Part shown: one piece after another, positions 1-13,200 of the stretch | Layout: the number at the start of each line of letters is the position of its first letter | Numbering within the stretch: the first letter of the stretch is position 1 | Origin: Trileptium ribeirensis | Taxonomy: Eukaryota; Nematoda; Enoplea; Enoplida; Thoracostomopsidae | DNA length: 64,000 nucleotides | Direction: 5' to 3' | NCBI GenBank assembly: GCA_030248225.1 | Contig: JASANE010000320.1 | Location: forward strand, 1-64,000 | The notes under the pieces: generated by a model | Told to the model about the DNA's origin: nothing | What the model saw: the letters and a program-made list of their open reading frames with translations, nothing else | The model's database searches: none | Translations under genes and position numbers: made by a program

Positions 1-3000
1 TTTTCGGTTCATATTTTGTAGTATCCAAAAGTATCCAAAAATAGTCTAACACTGCTGTTTTGGACTGCTTGCCTAGGCCAATGGAGATTAGATTTTTGAA
101 CCAAAGACCTATGGATTGCAAAGGGACGATGGTTTTTGGTTCATATTTTGTAGTAGCCAAAGGTATCCAAAAGTAGTCCCACGATGCTGTTCCGGGCTGC
201 TTGCCTAGGCGAATGAAGATTACATTTTTGAACCAAAGGCCTATGGATTGCGAGGGGACGATGGTTTTTGGTTCATATTTTGCAGTAGCCAAAAGTATCC
301 AAAAATAGCCTCACACTGCTGTATTGAACTGTTTGCCTAGGCCAATGGAGATTACATATTTAGTCCCACACTGCTGTTTTGGACGGCCTTCATAGGCCAA
401 TGGAGATTGCATTTTTGAACCAAACGCCTATGGATTGCGAGGAGATGATGATTTTCGGTTCATATTTTGTAGTATCCAAAAGTATCCAAAAATAGTCTAA
501 CACTGCTGTTTTGGACTGCTTGCCTAGGACAGGACAATGGAGATTACATTTTTGAACCAAAGACCTATGGATTGCAAAGGGACGATGGTTTTTGGTTCAT
601 ATTTTGTAGTAGCCAAAAGTATCCAAAAATAGTCCCACGATGCTGTTCCGGGCTGCTTGCCTATGCGAATGAAGATTACATTTTTGAACCAAAGGCCTAT
701 GGATTGCGAGGGGACGATGGTTTTTGGTTCATATTTTGTAGTAGCCAAAAGTATCCAAAAATAGTCCCACACTGCTGTTTCATACTGCTTGCCTAGGCGA
801 ATGGAGATCACATTTTTGAACCAAAGTCCTATGGATTGCGAGGGGACGATGGTTTTTGCTTCATATTTTGTAGTAGCCAAAAGTATCCAAAAATAGCTCC
901 ATACTGCTGTTTGGAACTGTTTGCCTAGGCCAATGGAGATTACATTTTTGAACCAAAGGCCTGTGGATTGTGATGGGGTGATGGTTTTTGGTTCATATTT
1001 TGCAGTAACCAAAAGTATCCGAAAAAATCCCACATTGCTGTTTTGGACTGCTTGCCTAGGCCAATAGAGATTACATTTTTGAACTAAAGGCCTATGAATT
1101 GCGAGGGGATGATGACATTGGTTCATATTTTGTAGTAGCCAAAAGTATCCAAAAATAGTCCCACGATGCTGTTCCGGGCTGCTTGCCTAGGCGAATGAAG
1201 ATTACATTTTTGAACCAAAGGCCTATGGATCGCAAGGGGACGATGGTTTTTGGTTCATATTTTGTAGTAGCCAAAAGTATCCAAAAATAGTTCCACGATG
1301 CTGTTTTGAACTGTTTGCCTAAGCTAATGGAGATTACATTTTTGAACCAAATGCCTGTGGATTGCGAGGGGACAATGGTTTTTGGTTCATATTCTGTAGT
1401 AGCCAAAAGTATCCAAAAATAGTGCCGCACTGCTGTTTTGAACTGTTTGCCTAAGCTAATGGAGATTACATTTTTGAACCAAAGGCCTATGGCTTGCGAG
1501 GGGACAATGGTTTTTGGTTCATATTCTGTAGTAGCCAAAAGTATCCAAAAATAGTGCCGCACTGCTGTTTTGAACTGTTTGCCTAAGCTAATGGAGATTA
1601 CATTTTTGAACCAAATGCCTGTGGATTGCGAGGAGATGATGATTTTCGGTTCATATTTTGTAGTATCCAAAAGTATCCAAAAATAGTCTAACACTGCTGT
1701 TTTGGACTGCTTGCCTAGGCCAATGGAGATTACATTTTTGAACCAAACGCCTATGGATTGCGAGGAGATGATGATTTTCGGTTCATATTTTGTAGTATCC
1801 AAAAGTATCCAAAAATAGTCTAACACTGCTGTTTTGGACTGCTTGCCTAGGCCAATGAAGATTACATTTTTGAACCAAAGGCTTATGGATTGCGAGGGGA
1901 CGATGGTTTTTGGTTCATATTTTGTAGTAGCTAAAAGTATCCAAAAATAGTTCCACGATGCTGTTTTGAACTGTTTGCCTAAGCTAATGGAGATTACATT
2001 TTTGAACCAAATGCCTGTGGATTGCGAGGAGATGATGATTTTCGGTTCATATTTTGTAGTATCCAAAAGTATCCAAAAATAGTCTAACACTGCTGTTTTG
2101 GACTGCTTGCCTAGGCGAACGGAGATCACATTTTTGAACCAAACGCCTATGGATTGCGAGGAGATGATGATTTTCGGTTCATATTTTGTAGTATCCAAAA
2201 GTATCCAAAAATAGTCTAACACTGCTGTTTTGGACTGCTTGCCTAGGCGAACGGAGATCACATTTTTGAACCAAACGCCTATGGATTGCGAGGAGATGAT
2301 GATTTTCGGTTCATATTTTGTAGTATCCAAAAGTATCCAAAAATAGTCTAACACTGCTGTTTTGGACTGCTTGCCTAGGCCAATGGAGATTACATTTTTG
2401 AACCAAAGACCTATGGATTGCAAAGGGACGATGGTTTTTGGTTCATATTTTGTAGTAGCCAAAAGTATCCAAAAATAGTCCCACACTGCTGTTTCATACT
2501 GCTTGCCTAGGCGAATGGAGATCACATTTTTGAACGAAAGACCCGCGGATTGCAAAGGGGCTATGGTTTTTGGTTCATATTTTGTAGTAGCCAAAAGTAT
2601 CCAAAAGTAGTCTAACACTGCTGTTTTGGACGGCCTTCATAGGCCAATGGAGATTACATTTTTGAACCAAACGCCTATGGATTGCGAGGAGATAATGATT
2701 TTCGGTTCATATTTTGTAGTATCCAAAAGTATCCAAAAATAGTCTAACACTGCTGTTTTGGACTGCTTGCCTAGGCCAATGGAGATTAGATTTTTGAACC
2801 AAAGACCTATGGATTGCAAAGGGACGATGGTTTTTGGTTCATATTTTGTAGTAGCCAAAGGTATCCAAAAGTAGTCCCACGATGCTGTTCCGGGCTGCTT
2901 GCCTAGGCGAATAAAGATTACATTTTTGAACCAAAGGTCTATGGATTGCGAGGGGACGATGGTTTTTGGTTCATATTTTGCAGTAGCCAAAAGTATCCAA

Positions 3001-3290
3001 AAATAGCCTCACACTGCTGTATTGAACTGTTTGCCTAGGCCAATGGAGATTACATATTTAGTCCCACACTGCTGTTTTGGACGGCCTTCATAGGCCAATG
3101 GAGATCACATTTTTGAACCAAATGCCTATGGATTGCGAGGGGACGATGGTTTTTGCTTCATATTTTATAGTAGCCAAAAGTATCCAAAAAAAGTCCTATA
3201 CTTCTGCTTCGAACTGCTTGTCTAGGCCAATGAAGAGGACATCTTTGAACCCAAGGACTATTGATTGGAAGGGTTGGGAACCGGGTATTT
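1..3290. repeat. 132-bp tandem satellite array, about 24 units
   Basis: Direct repeats of a 132-bp unit run from the left edge to about 3290; the string GGTTCATATTTTG recurs at 6, 138 and 270. Units differ by point changes and fall into subtypes, such as CTAACACTGCTG against CCACGATGCTG. Truncated units occur near 350-395 and 3050-3093, and a 6-bp insertion occurs near 529. Because 132 is 44 codons, one minus-strand frame stays open over many units (for example 1092-2618). I read this as satellite DNA rather than a gene: there is no start context, no complexity beyond the unit and no recognisable domain. The array continues off the left edge. Confidence 0.95.
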
Positions 3291-3439
3291 AAATAGTCCA
3301 TGGATCGGTGATATTATATACAAGTTCACTTAAAATTTAGGTTTTCTGCTTGGTTCTTTTTAGAGCGTAGTGTAACGTAGCGGAGATTCTGTGTTGCAGG
3401 GGTGAAATTTTTTAAATTCGTATGTGTGTGATCGGGAGC

Positions 3440-3900
3440 GACTAAGCCGATTTTCATGATATTGGGGTCATTCAAACCGGCATAGTCTACATCTCCGAAT
3501 TTTTTTTGATTTGAGGACTGGTTACGGCGTCATAGGTCAAAATGAAAGTTTTTACCCCATTTTGTACCCTTCACGGAAGCAAGGTTATTTTTAACGAACT
3601 TTCGATTTATTATCTGGTTAGATCTATTTCATAGTAAAATGATAAATGCCAACGCCTCTTTTTTTTTGATTAAGGCTGCTGTTCAGGAGTTATGGGGTTT
3701 GAGGTATGTCACCCTCGTCGTTCCTCGACCCAAAATTCGAAAATTTCTTCTAACATCCTGGGTGGCTGAAAAGTTTCAATTGGGGTTTTTGGGCATGGGA
3801 AACTCACTACCGGAAATTCCTAATATTATTCTGACGTCCTGGGAGGCTGATAGGTTGTACTTGGGGGTTTTCAGGCAATGTTAAAACTTACTGACGGTAT
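3440..3900. repeat. dispersed repeat, copy 1 (second copy in hnRNP K intron 4)
   Basis: This stretch shares long blocks with 36390-37020, including CCCTTCACGGAAGCAAGGTT, AGTAAAATGATAAATGCC and TGACGTCCTGGGAGGCTGAT. It is a diverged interspersed repeat of unknown class. The small ORF at 3639-3884 lies within it and is not a gene. It ends about 60 bases before the splice acceptor of the first visible innexin exon. Confidence 0.8.
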
Positions 3901-3959
3901 TAGTAATATTTGCTAGTTTCGTTTATAATTAACATTTTATTTGGTTATTTGATTTTTAG

Positions 3960-4216
3960 CATACGAATGTCCGAAAACTTGAACGTCTCAATCATGTTGG
4001 TCGCTTACCGGTTCATCCAGCGTCACACGGACACGATACGAAATTTAATAAAACCTATTTGAATAAAGAAAAGAAACATCTCGGCCCCCAAATGCTTTTG
4101 TACTACTTAGCGGCGATACTCAAAGGCCTTAATCCGCGCGTTGACGACGACTTTATCGATAAGATTAGCTATCACTATACGAGTTCCATCATTTTCGCGT
4201 TTGCCATTGTGGTCAG
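3960..4216 (+). CDS. innexin first visible exon (coding from 4092; open from 3960)
   Basis: The ATG at 4092 gives a family-typical N-terminus, [20 protein letters not shown], leading into TM1. The donor GTAAAA follows 4216, in phase 2. The same frame has no stop back to 3960, where TTTTTAG forms a possible acceptor. That adds 44 codons (beginning HTNVRKLERLNHVGRLP) if an upstream exon exists outside or earlier in the window. Alternatively, 3960-4091 is 5' UTR. Confidence 0.85.
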
Positions 4217-7200
4217 GTAAAACATTTTGTTTTGGGTTATTGTTTGAGAATTGGTTTTGAAGGCACACCTAAAACTTGCGGGCATAGGCTAAATATAATT
4301 TTAATTTTGATCGGCCAAGCCTATGTACACGATGTGTTATAACTAGTATTTTAACTAGTTTTTCAAAACTTCAACATGGATTTCTGTAAAGATTTTTAGC
4401 AAGAATTTTTTTATAATTTTTTGGACTTTAAAAATGAAACTTATTATGTCGATGCAGAAATATGTGATGCCGCACTGATATATATATAATTACAGGTAGC
4501 CAATGTACTTTGACTTAGGAACTTGAGGTAGTTAAAGCAAAAAGAAATTTCATCAGCTTCCCATTTTTCGTTTATTTATCCTCATTTTCCCAAAAATTTA
4601 TTCTGAAATTTTTGTACATTTTTCTCATAACTGCCAAAATTTTCTGTGCAATAAACTAACTATGGCTTAGTACCAAACCAGTTAACGCCTACCCGGGGCA
4701 GATATGATATATAATGTTAATCTTGTCCAACCACAAAAGACGTATGACACCATTTAGACACATTTTATATCAGGTTCTTTCTTGTTTCCGCCTAAGGGTT
4801 AGCTTCTTACCTCGACCCAGGGCCAATGGACAAAAATTAAAATAGCCAATTCAAATAGGAATAGCCATAGATTAAAATGTTACTAGTGTTGTACGATACT
4901 ATGATTCTTTTCTTGAAAGCTTACTTTCATTGCTAAGCCTGGTTAAATATTGTGTCATCATTAATACAATGCTCGCCGAAACTGCATAATTGGAGAAAAT
5001 TTTAGCAAAAAAAACGAGAAAACTTTATTAAAAATAGCAGAAAATTTTAACAAAAGTTCAAGAAAGTCTTAGCAAAATTGGAGAAAGTTTTAGGACAAAA
5101 TTATAGAAAATTTTAGCAAAAATTATAGAAAATCTTAGGAAAATTGGAGAAAGTTTTCGCAAAATTCGAGAAAATTTTAGCAAAAATTAGAGAAAATCTT
5201 AGCAAAATTGGAGAAAGTTTTCGCAAAATTGCAGAAAATTTTTGCAAAAATTAGTGAAAATCTTAGCAAAATTGGAGGAAGTTTTCGCAAAATTGGAGAA
5301 AATTTTAGCAAAAATTATATAAAATCTTAGTAAAATTGGAGAAAGTTTTCGCAAAATTGGAGAAAACTTTAGCAAAAATTATAGAAAATCTTAGCAAAAT
5401 TGGAGAAAGCTTTCGCAAAATTGGAGAAAATTTTAGCAAAAATTATATAAAATTTTAGTAAAATTGGAGAAAGTTTTAGGCAAAATCGGAGAAAATTTTA
5501 GCAAAAATTAGAGAAAATCTTAGCAAAATAAGTTAAAGTTTTCGCAAAATTTATAAAATTTTAGCAAATTTATAGCAACTATGCAGTTCCAAAAATTTTA
5601 AAATGTACCTCCCTCCAGCGATACCCCTCCCTCGACGAAGATGGTGGGTGTTTGACACCTATAGGTATACAATAAATTGAAAATGACATAGTCTTTTAGA
5701 ATTATCATATATACCGTTTTTAGTGCGAAGCAATACGTTGGTTATCCAATTCAATGTTGGGTCCCAGCCCAGTTTACTGATGCCTGGGAACAGTACACGG
5801 AAAACTATTGCTGGGTCCAAAATACGTACTTCATTCCGCTTCAAGCCCATCTTCCGCCCGAATACGACGAACGACGTACCCATACGATAGGGTACTACCA
5901 ATGGGTCCCGTTTTTGCTTGCCCTCGAAGCAATTATGTTCTACATTCCGTGTATAATATGGCGCGGTGTGCTGCATTGGTATTCAGGTACGTACCTAAAT
6001 AGTCCACGATTTAATGTCACGATTTTTTCGGGGCTTGAGTATATCAAATTTGAGTTAAATATCTCACGCATTTTAGCACAATTAGTACATTCTAGGTGGC
6101 TGAATTTAGCATTCGCTTTATCTTAAGAACAAATATAAGGTCAATCCAAATGCAGACCAAGGTAATCTTGAAGGGCCTAAGTGTAATGCATGCCATGCCG
6201 TTCTCGGTATACTAAGCCTAAGCCTTATCGCAAGCTTAGGACCTTATATGACACATACACTAAGCCTAAGTCTAAGTCGAGGGGCTTCCTCCACAAACTC
6301 CCCGCTCGAAGCTGTTCTGTTTTCTAACGATATAACGTATTGCCCCTCAGGGTTACCTAGACCCAAATGCAGACGCAACGCTATCAAAGACGACTGCATG
6401 GCCGTATTGTCAAGAGATATGAAAACATAACGTCAAATTGGTCGAGACATTCTTCGGTAGATAGGAAACGCCAAATTGATAGCATTTTTTCTCTAAATAA
6501 ACTGAAATAAATCAAAATTTTAACGATTTGATGGCTATGAAGTTACAAATGATTACATTCAAAATTGAGATGGTTTTAGCTTCAAAAAACCTCTGGTTTA
6601 CACTGGCTCATTAATTGGTGCAGTTACAGACAAATACGCATGCACGAATGCGCTTACCTAAACGCTGCGAACGAAAAAATTGACCAAATCCGCGCAGGAA
6701 GAGCGAGGGTCTATTCTATAATTCTTCACGCCCGAAGTTGGTCAATTTTGAAGATAAAGCGAAAATTTTTGCTATATTCGACTCAGTTCCAGGAGTCGGT
6801 TCAGAAAATACTAATTTCAACCACTTTTATGACAAATTCTTTCGCTACTTTTTGTTCCCCTATGGCACCAAATTATTTCCTTGGTACCGAAATTTTCATT
6901 TATTTTGTCAATAAATGTATGAATTTAAATATCATTCGAACCGCAGGAAGAGTGATCTTGCACACATAGAATTGACTAACCTGCCATTCGACTCAGCTCT
7001 ACGATGCGGTTCGAACGATATACAAAATTATACATCAGGAAAATTTTTTCTAAAATTTTTGTGATAAAGAAGCGCCAAAAATTGAATTTTTTGGCATAAA
7101 TATCTCCAAATGAGTATTTTCTGATCTGAGCAGCGTCGAGTAGTACCAAAATTGCCGCTGCATCTTGAAAGCCAACCAATTTCGGACTGGATGGTATTCT

Positions 7201-10200
7201 TGGGGTTTCTTGGAACCCCATTTTCGGTCCGCGAGAATACTGGAAGTGATTCTCGCGAATACTAATATCCGCAATATAGACGGACAACATGGGTAGCCTA
7301 CTATTTTATTTCAAATGTGTGTGAATTTCCAACGAATGATCTTCCAATATTGAAAATTGCTTCGGATTTTTGCGGGCCTTCGGCGGCAGGATGGGGATTA
7401 GGTTCTTCAACTTCCTGTTTCAAAATTCTAGCTCTGTCCACGAAAATCAGTCAACCTGTTTCTAAATCAGAACTGTTGGAATAATGCAATACTTTATTTC
7501 ACAAGTAAAATAATAAACCAACTATAATTAACTTTGACAAAATTAACATTTTTCAAAATTGGCACTAAGATTCATGTATTTTATTTCACATATTACCACA
7601 GAAATAAGGACTAATCAACAATGCAGCTCTCTCTCCACAGGGCGTTATGTTATACACTTCTTCACTGTAAAATTGCCACTAGTTGATGGCTGCTGACGTT
7701 CTGAAGTTTAATTTTCAATTCCTGTTTTTTTCCAATGTTTGCTAGGATCTGGGGTCAATACGTCCCCACGGGTTCAGCATTTAGATCTGCTGGGCTGTTG
7801 CTGGTTGAAAAGTCGGTTCACCTTACCGTACTATAGTTTTAGTTTGGGAAGTACTATATGAAAATAGTGAAAAGATCCACGAGCGATCATTCATTGAACC
7901 AGCCCGGATTCGAACCCTGGCCTCTAGCTTGCAAGACTAGCGTGCTACCACTACACCACAAAGCGTTCAGCTACACTACACCACAAACACAGCGTGTTCA
8001 GCTCCGCTATTATATACGCTAGCTTAGTGAGATGCTACATAACTCCACTGTGGAGTCGCGGAGAGAGCGTGCGTTGAGCTCTAGCTGTGTGAAGAAACTC
8101 CGTGCAGGGGAACACGTCGGTGACCACGTCTACGATCTTTGCGAAATTTAAGCGTACTCGACTCTGCTAACCGTGTGTTATATGTTGACGTGGGATCTGT
8201 TTTATATATTAGCTGCATCTACAGCACAGAGCTGTGGTGATTAAGGTATGAGCAGATGGTCGTTTTTGTAAAAAATAATAAAGTTAATGATTTATCCCTC
8301 ACAGTAAATGCCACCTCATGTTGATCCCAGCTGAGTATAATCGTTGTTCGTTTTCAGGAATCAACGTTCAGGCGCTAAGTCAAATGGCTTGCGATGCTCG
8401 TATGATGGATGCCGAGAGTAGAGCCGCGACTGTTCATACGATATCTGGCCATATCCAAGACGCCCTGGAGCTCCAAAGAGATATCGGCGGGACGAGTCAC
8501 AAAGATCTTTGCCTTGGCTGTTTTACGTGTACACGGAAATGCAGCTCGTTTGTCACATGTCTTTATATTGTGATTAAGGTGAGAAAAATATTGTGGAGCC
8601 GAAGTGCGTTCAAAGTTTTGTACGACGAGTTCAACCGAGTGTGATCGCATAAGTTTGAACGAGTAAAAACAACAAAACCATGCGTACAAATCTTTGAAAG
8701 CAAGTTAACTTATGCTGCAACTGACTTGTAACATAGCCAGCCTTGCGTTCAGACATCATGTGCACACGGTTTAGGACGAGTTCAACCGAGTGCGATGGCG
8801 TGAGTTTGAACGAGTAAAAACAACAAAACCATGCGTACAAATTTTTGAAAGCAAGTTAACTTATGCTGCAACTGACTTGTAACATAGCCAGCCTTGCGTT
8901 CAGACATTATGTGCACACGGTTTAGGACGAGTTCAACCGAGTGCGATGGCGTGAGTTTGAACGAGTAAAAACAACAAAACCATGCGTACAAATCTTTGAG
9001 AGCAAGTTAACTTATGCTGCAACTGACTTGTAACATAGCCAGCCTTGCGTTCAGACATTATGTGCACACGGTTTAGGACTAGTTCAACCGAGTGCGATGG
9101 CGTGAGTTTGAACGAGTAAAAACAACAAAACCATGCGTATAAATCTTTGAAAGCAAGTTAACTTATGCTGCAACTGACTTGTAACATAGCCAGCCTTGCG
9201 TTCAGACATTATGTGCACACGGTTTAGGACGAGTTCAACCGAGTGCGATGGCGTGAGTTTGAACGAGTAAAAACAACAAAACCATGCGTACAAATCTTTG
9301 AAAGCAAGTTAACTTATGCTGCAACTGACTTGTAACATAGCCAGCCTTGCATTCAGACATTATGTGCACACGGTTTAGGACGAGTTCAACCGAGTGCGAT
9401 GGCGTGAGTTTGAACGAGTAAAAACAACAAAACCATGCGTACAAATTTTTGAAAGCAAGTTAACTTTTATGCTGCAACTGACTTGTAACATAGCCAGCCT
9501 TGCGTTCAGACATTATGTGCACACGGTTTAGGACGACTTCAACCGAGTGCGATGGCGTGAGTTTGAACGAGTAAAAACAACAAAACCATGCGTACAAATC
9601 TTTGAAAGCAAGTTAACTTATGCTGCAACTGACTTGTAACATAGCCAGCCTTGCGTTCAGACATTATGTGCACACGGTTTAGGACGAGTTCAACCGAGTG
9701 CGATGGCGTGAGTTTGAACGAGTAAAAACAACAAAACCATGCGTACAAATTTTTGACAGCAAGTTAACTTTTATGCTGCAACTGACTTGTAACATAGCCA
9801 GCCTTGCGTTCAGACATTATGTGCACACGGTTTAGGACGAGTTCAACCGAGTGCGATGGCGTGAGTTTGAACGAGTAAAAACAACAAAACCATGCGTATA
9901 AATCTTTGAAAGCAAGTTAACTTATGCTGCAACTGACTTGTAACATAGCCAGCCTTGCGTTCAGACATCATGTGCACACGGTTTAGGACGAGTTCAACCG
10001 AGTGCGATGGCGTGAGTTTGAACGAGTAAAAACAACAAAACCATGCGTACAAATTTTTGAAAGCAAGTTAACTTATGCTGCAACTGACTTGTAACATAGC
10101 CAGCCTTGCGTTCAGACATTATGTGCACACGGTTTAGGACGAGTTCAACCGAGTGCGATGGCGTGAGTTTGAACGAGTAAAAACAACAAAACCATGCGTA

Positions 10201-13200
10201 CAAATCTTTGAGAGCAAGTTAACTTATGCTGCAACTGACTTGTAACATAGCCAGCCTTGCGTTCAGACATTATGTGCACACGGTTTAGGACGAGCTCAAC
10301 CGAGTGCGATGGCGTGAGTTTGAACGAGTAAAAACAATAAAACCATGCGTACAAATCTTTGAAAGCAAGTTAACTTATGCTGCAACTGACTTGTAACATA
10401 GCCAGCCTTGCGTTCAGACATTATGTGCACACGGTGTAGGACGAGTTCAACCAAGTGCGATGGCGTGAGTTTGAACGAGTAAAAACAACGAAACCATGCG
10501 TACAAATCTTTGAAAGCAAGTTAACTTATGCTACAACTGACTTGTAACATAGCCAGCCTTGCGTTCAGACATTATGTGCACACGGTTTAGGACGAGTTCA
10601 ACTGAGTGCGATGGTTTGAGTTTGAACGAGTAAAAACAACAAAACCATGCGTATAAATCTTTGAAAGCAAGTTAACTTATGCTGCAACTGACTTGTAACA
10701 TAGCCAGCCTTGCGTTCAGACATTATGTGCACACGGTTTAGGACGAGTTCAACCGAGTGCGATGGCGTGAGTTTGAACGAGTAAAAACAACAAAACCATG
10801 CGTACAAATCTTTGAAAGCAAGTTAACTTATGCTGCAACTGACTTGTAACATAGCCAGCCTTGCATTCAGACATTATGTGCACACGGTTTAGGACGAGTT
10901 CAACCGAGTGCGATGGCGTGAGTTTGAACGAGTAAAAACAACAAAACCATGCGTACAAATTTTTGAAAGCAAGTTAACTTTTATGCTGCAACTGACTTGT
11001 AACATAGCCAGCCTTGCGTTCAGACATTATGTGCACACGGTTTAGGACGAGTTCAACCGAGTGCGATGGCGTGAGTTTGAACGAGTAAAAACAACAAAAC
11101 CATGCGTACAAATCTTTGAAAGCAAGTTAACTTATGCTGCAACTGACAAGTAACATAGCCAGCCTTGCGATCAGACAATATGTGAACACGGTTTAGGACG
11201 AGTTCAACCGAGTGCGATGGCGTGAGTTTGAACGAGTAAAAACAACAAAACCATGCGTACAAATTTTTGACAGCAAGTTAACTTTTATGCTGCAACTGAC
11301 TTGTAACATAGCCAGCCTTGCGTTCAGACATTATGTGCACACGGTTTAGGACGAGTTCAACCGAGTGCGATGGCGTGAGTTTGAACGAGTAAAAACAACA
11401 AAACCATGCGTATAAATCTTTGAAAGCAAGTTAACTTATGCTGCAACTGACTTGTAACATAGCCAGCCTTGCGTTCAGACATTATGTGCACACGGTTTAG
11501 GACGAGTTCAACCGAGTGCGATGGCGTGAGTTTGAACGAGTAAAAACAACAAAACCATGCGTACAAATTTTTGACAGCAAGTTAACTTTTATGCTGCAAC
11601 TGACTTGTAACATAGCCAGCCTTGCGTTCAGACATTATGTGCACACGGTTTAGGACGAGTTCAACCGAGTGCGATGGCGTGAGTTTGAACGAGTAAAAAC
11701 AACGAAACCATGCGTACAAATCTTTGAAAGCAAGTTAACTTATGCTACAACTGACTTGTAACATAGCCAGCCTTGCGTTCAGACATTATGTGCACACGGT
11801 TTAGGACGAGTTCAACTGAGTGCGATGGTTTGAGTTTGAACGAGTAAAAACAACAAAACCATGCGTATAAATCTTTGAAAGCAAGTTAACTTATGCTGCA
11901 ACTGACTTGTAACATAGCCAGCCTTGCGTTCAGACATTATGTGCACACGGTTTAGGACGAGTTCAACCGAGTGCGATGGCGTGAGTTTGAACGAGTAAAA
12001 ACAACAAAACCATGCGTATAAATCTTTGAAAGCAAGTTAACTTATGCTGCAACTGACTTGTAACATAGCCAGCCTTGCGTTCAGACATTATGTGCACACG
12101 GTTTAGGACGAGTTCAACCGAGTGCGATGGCGTGAGTTTGAACGAGTAAAAACAACAAAACCATGCGTACAAATTTTTGACAGCAAGTTAACTTTTATGC
12201 TGCAACTGACTTGTGACATAGCCAGCCTTGCGTTCAGACATTATGATGCACACGGTTTAGGACGAGTTCAACCGAGTGCGATGGCGTGAGCTTGAACGAG
12301 AACGTATAAAAACAACGAAACCATGCGTACAGAATCTTTGAAAGCAAGTTAACTTATGCTACAACTGACGACTTGAGATAGCCAGCCTTGCGTTCAGACA
12401 TTATGTGCACACGGATTTAGGACGAAGTTAGCAACTGAGTGCGATGGTTAGCTGAAAGTAACGAGTAACAAGACAAGCAGAGACGTAGCAGCATAAATCT
12501 TTGAAAACTTAACTTATGCTGCAACTGACTTGTAACATAGCCAGCCTTGCGTTCAGACATTATGTGCACACGGTTTAGGACGAGTTCAACCGAGTGCGAT
12601 GGCGTGAGTTTGAACGAGTAAAAACAACAAAACCATGCGTATAAATCTTTGAAAGCAAGTTAACTTATGCTGCAACTGACTTGTAACATAGCCAGCCTTG
12701 CGTTCAGACATTATGTGCACACGGTTTAGGACGAGTTCAACCGAGTGCGATGGCGTGAGTTTGAACGAGTAAAAACAACAAAACCATGCGTATAAATCTT
12801 TGAAAGCAAGTTAACTTATGCTACAACTGACATGTAACATAGCCAACCGTGCCTTCAGTACGCACGATTTTAAAATATATACTATGTTAAGAAGAATATC
12901 GTAACTGATACGTCCACTTTAAAACTTAAAGAATGAAAAAAATTTTCAGAAATTTTGTAGGTGCTCACATAGAAACTACAAATTTGAAACTTTGTTGAAA
13001 ATTTCGATGAACGTGGTCAGTTTCTGGGTGTTGGCGGTATAACAAAGTGAAGCAATTTGAAAATTTGTGGGTGCTAATAAGTTATACTAGTCACGCAGTA
13101 ATTGTGTAGGTCCGATAATTTACTTTAATTTAAGGCCAGGTAATTTAAAGGTTTGGGTGAGAAACTTTGGGAATTTTAAGTTTTAAAGTAAACCATCTAT

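Noticed and set aside
1092..2618. 508-codon minus-strand ORF as a repeat protein gene
   Set aside because: It is the 132-bp satellite read in its one stop-free frame. There is no independent sequence, domain or splice structure. I kept the open frame only as a question for testing.
3639..3884. 81-codon ORF as an upstream innexin exon
   Set aside because: It lies in a dispersed repeat found again at 36390-37020 and shows no innexin similarity.
7885..7966. Functional tRNA-Ala(TGC) gene
   Set aside because: The promoter boxes and anticodon arm look right, but the acceptor stem does not pair and the T stem has mismatches.
8631..12172. Series of near-identical 69-codon minus-strand ORFs as a gene family
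   Set aside because: Each is the same stretch of a 151-bp satellite unit. The period is not a multiple of three, and the ORFs overlap the next unit in a different frame.
8606..12850. CRISPR-like array
   Set aside because: The units are contiguous direct repeats with no unique spacers, in a eukaryotic intron.
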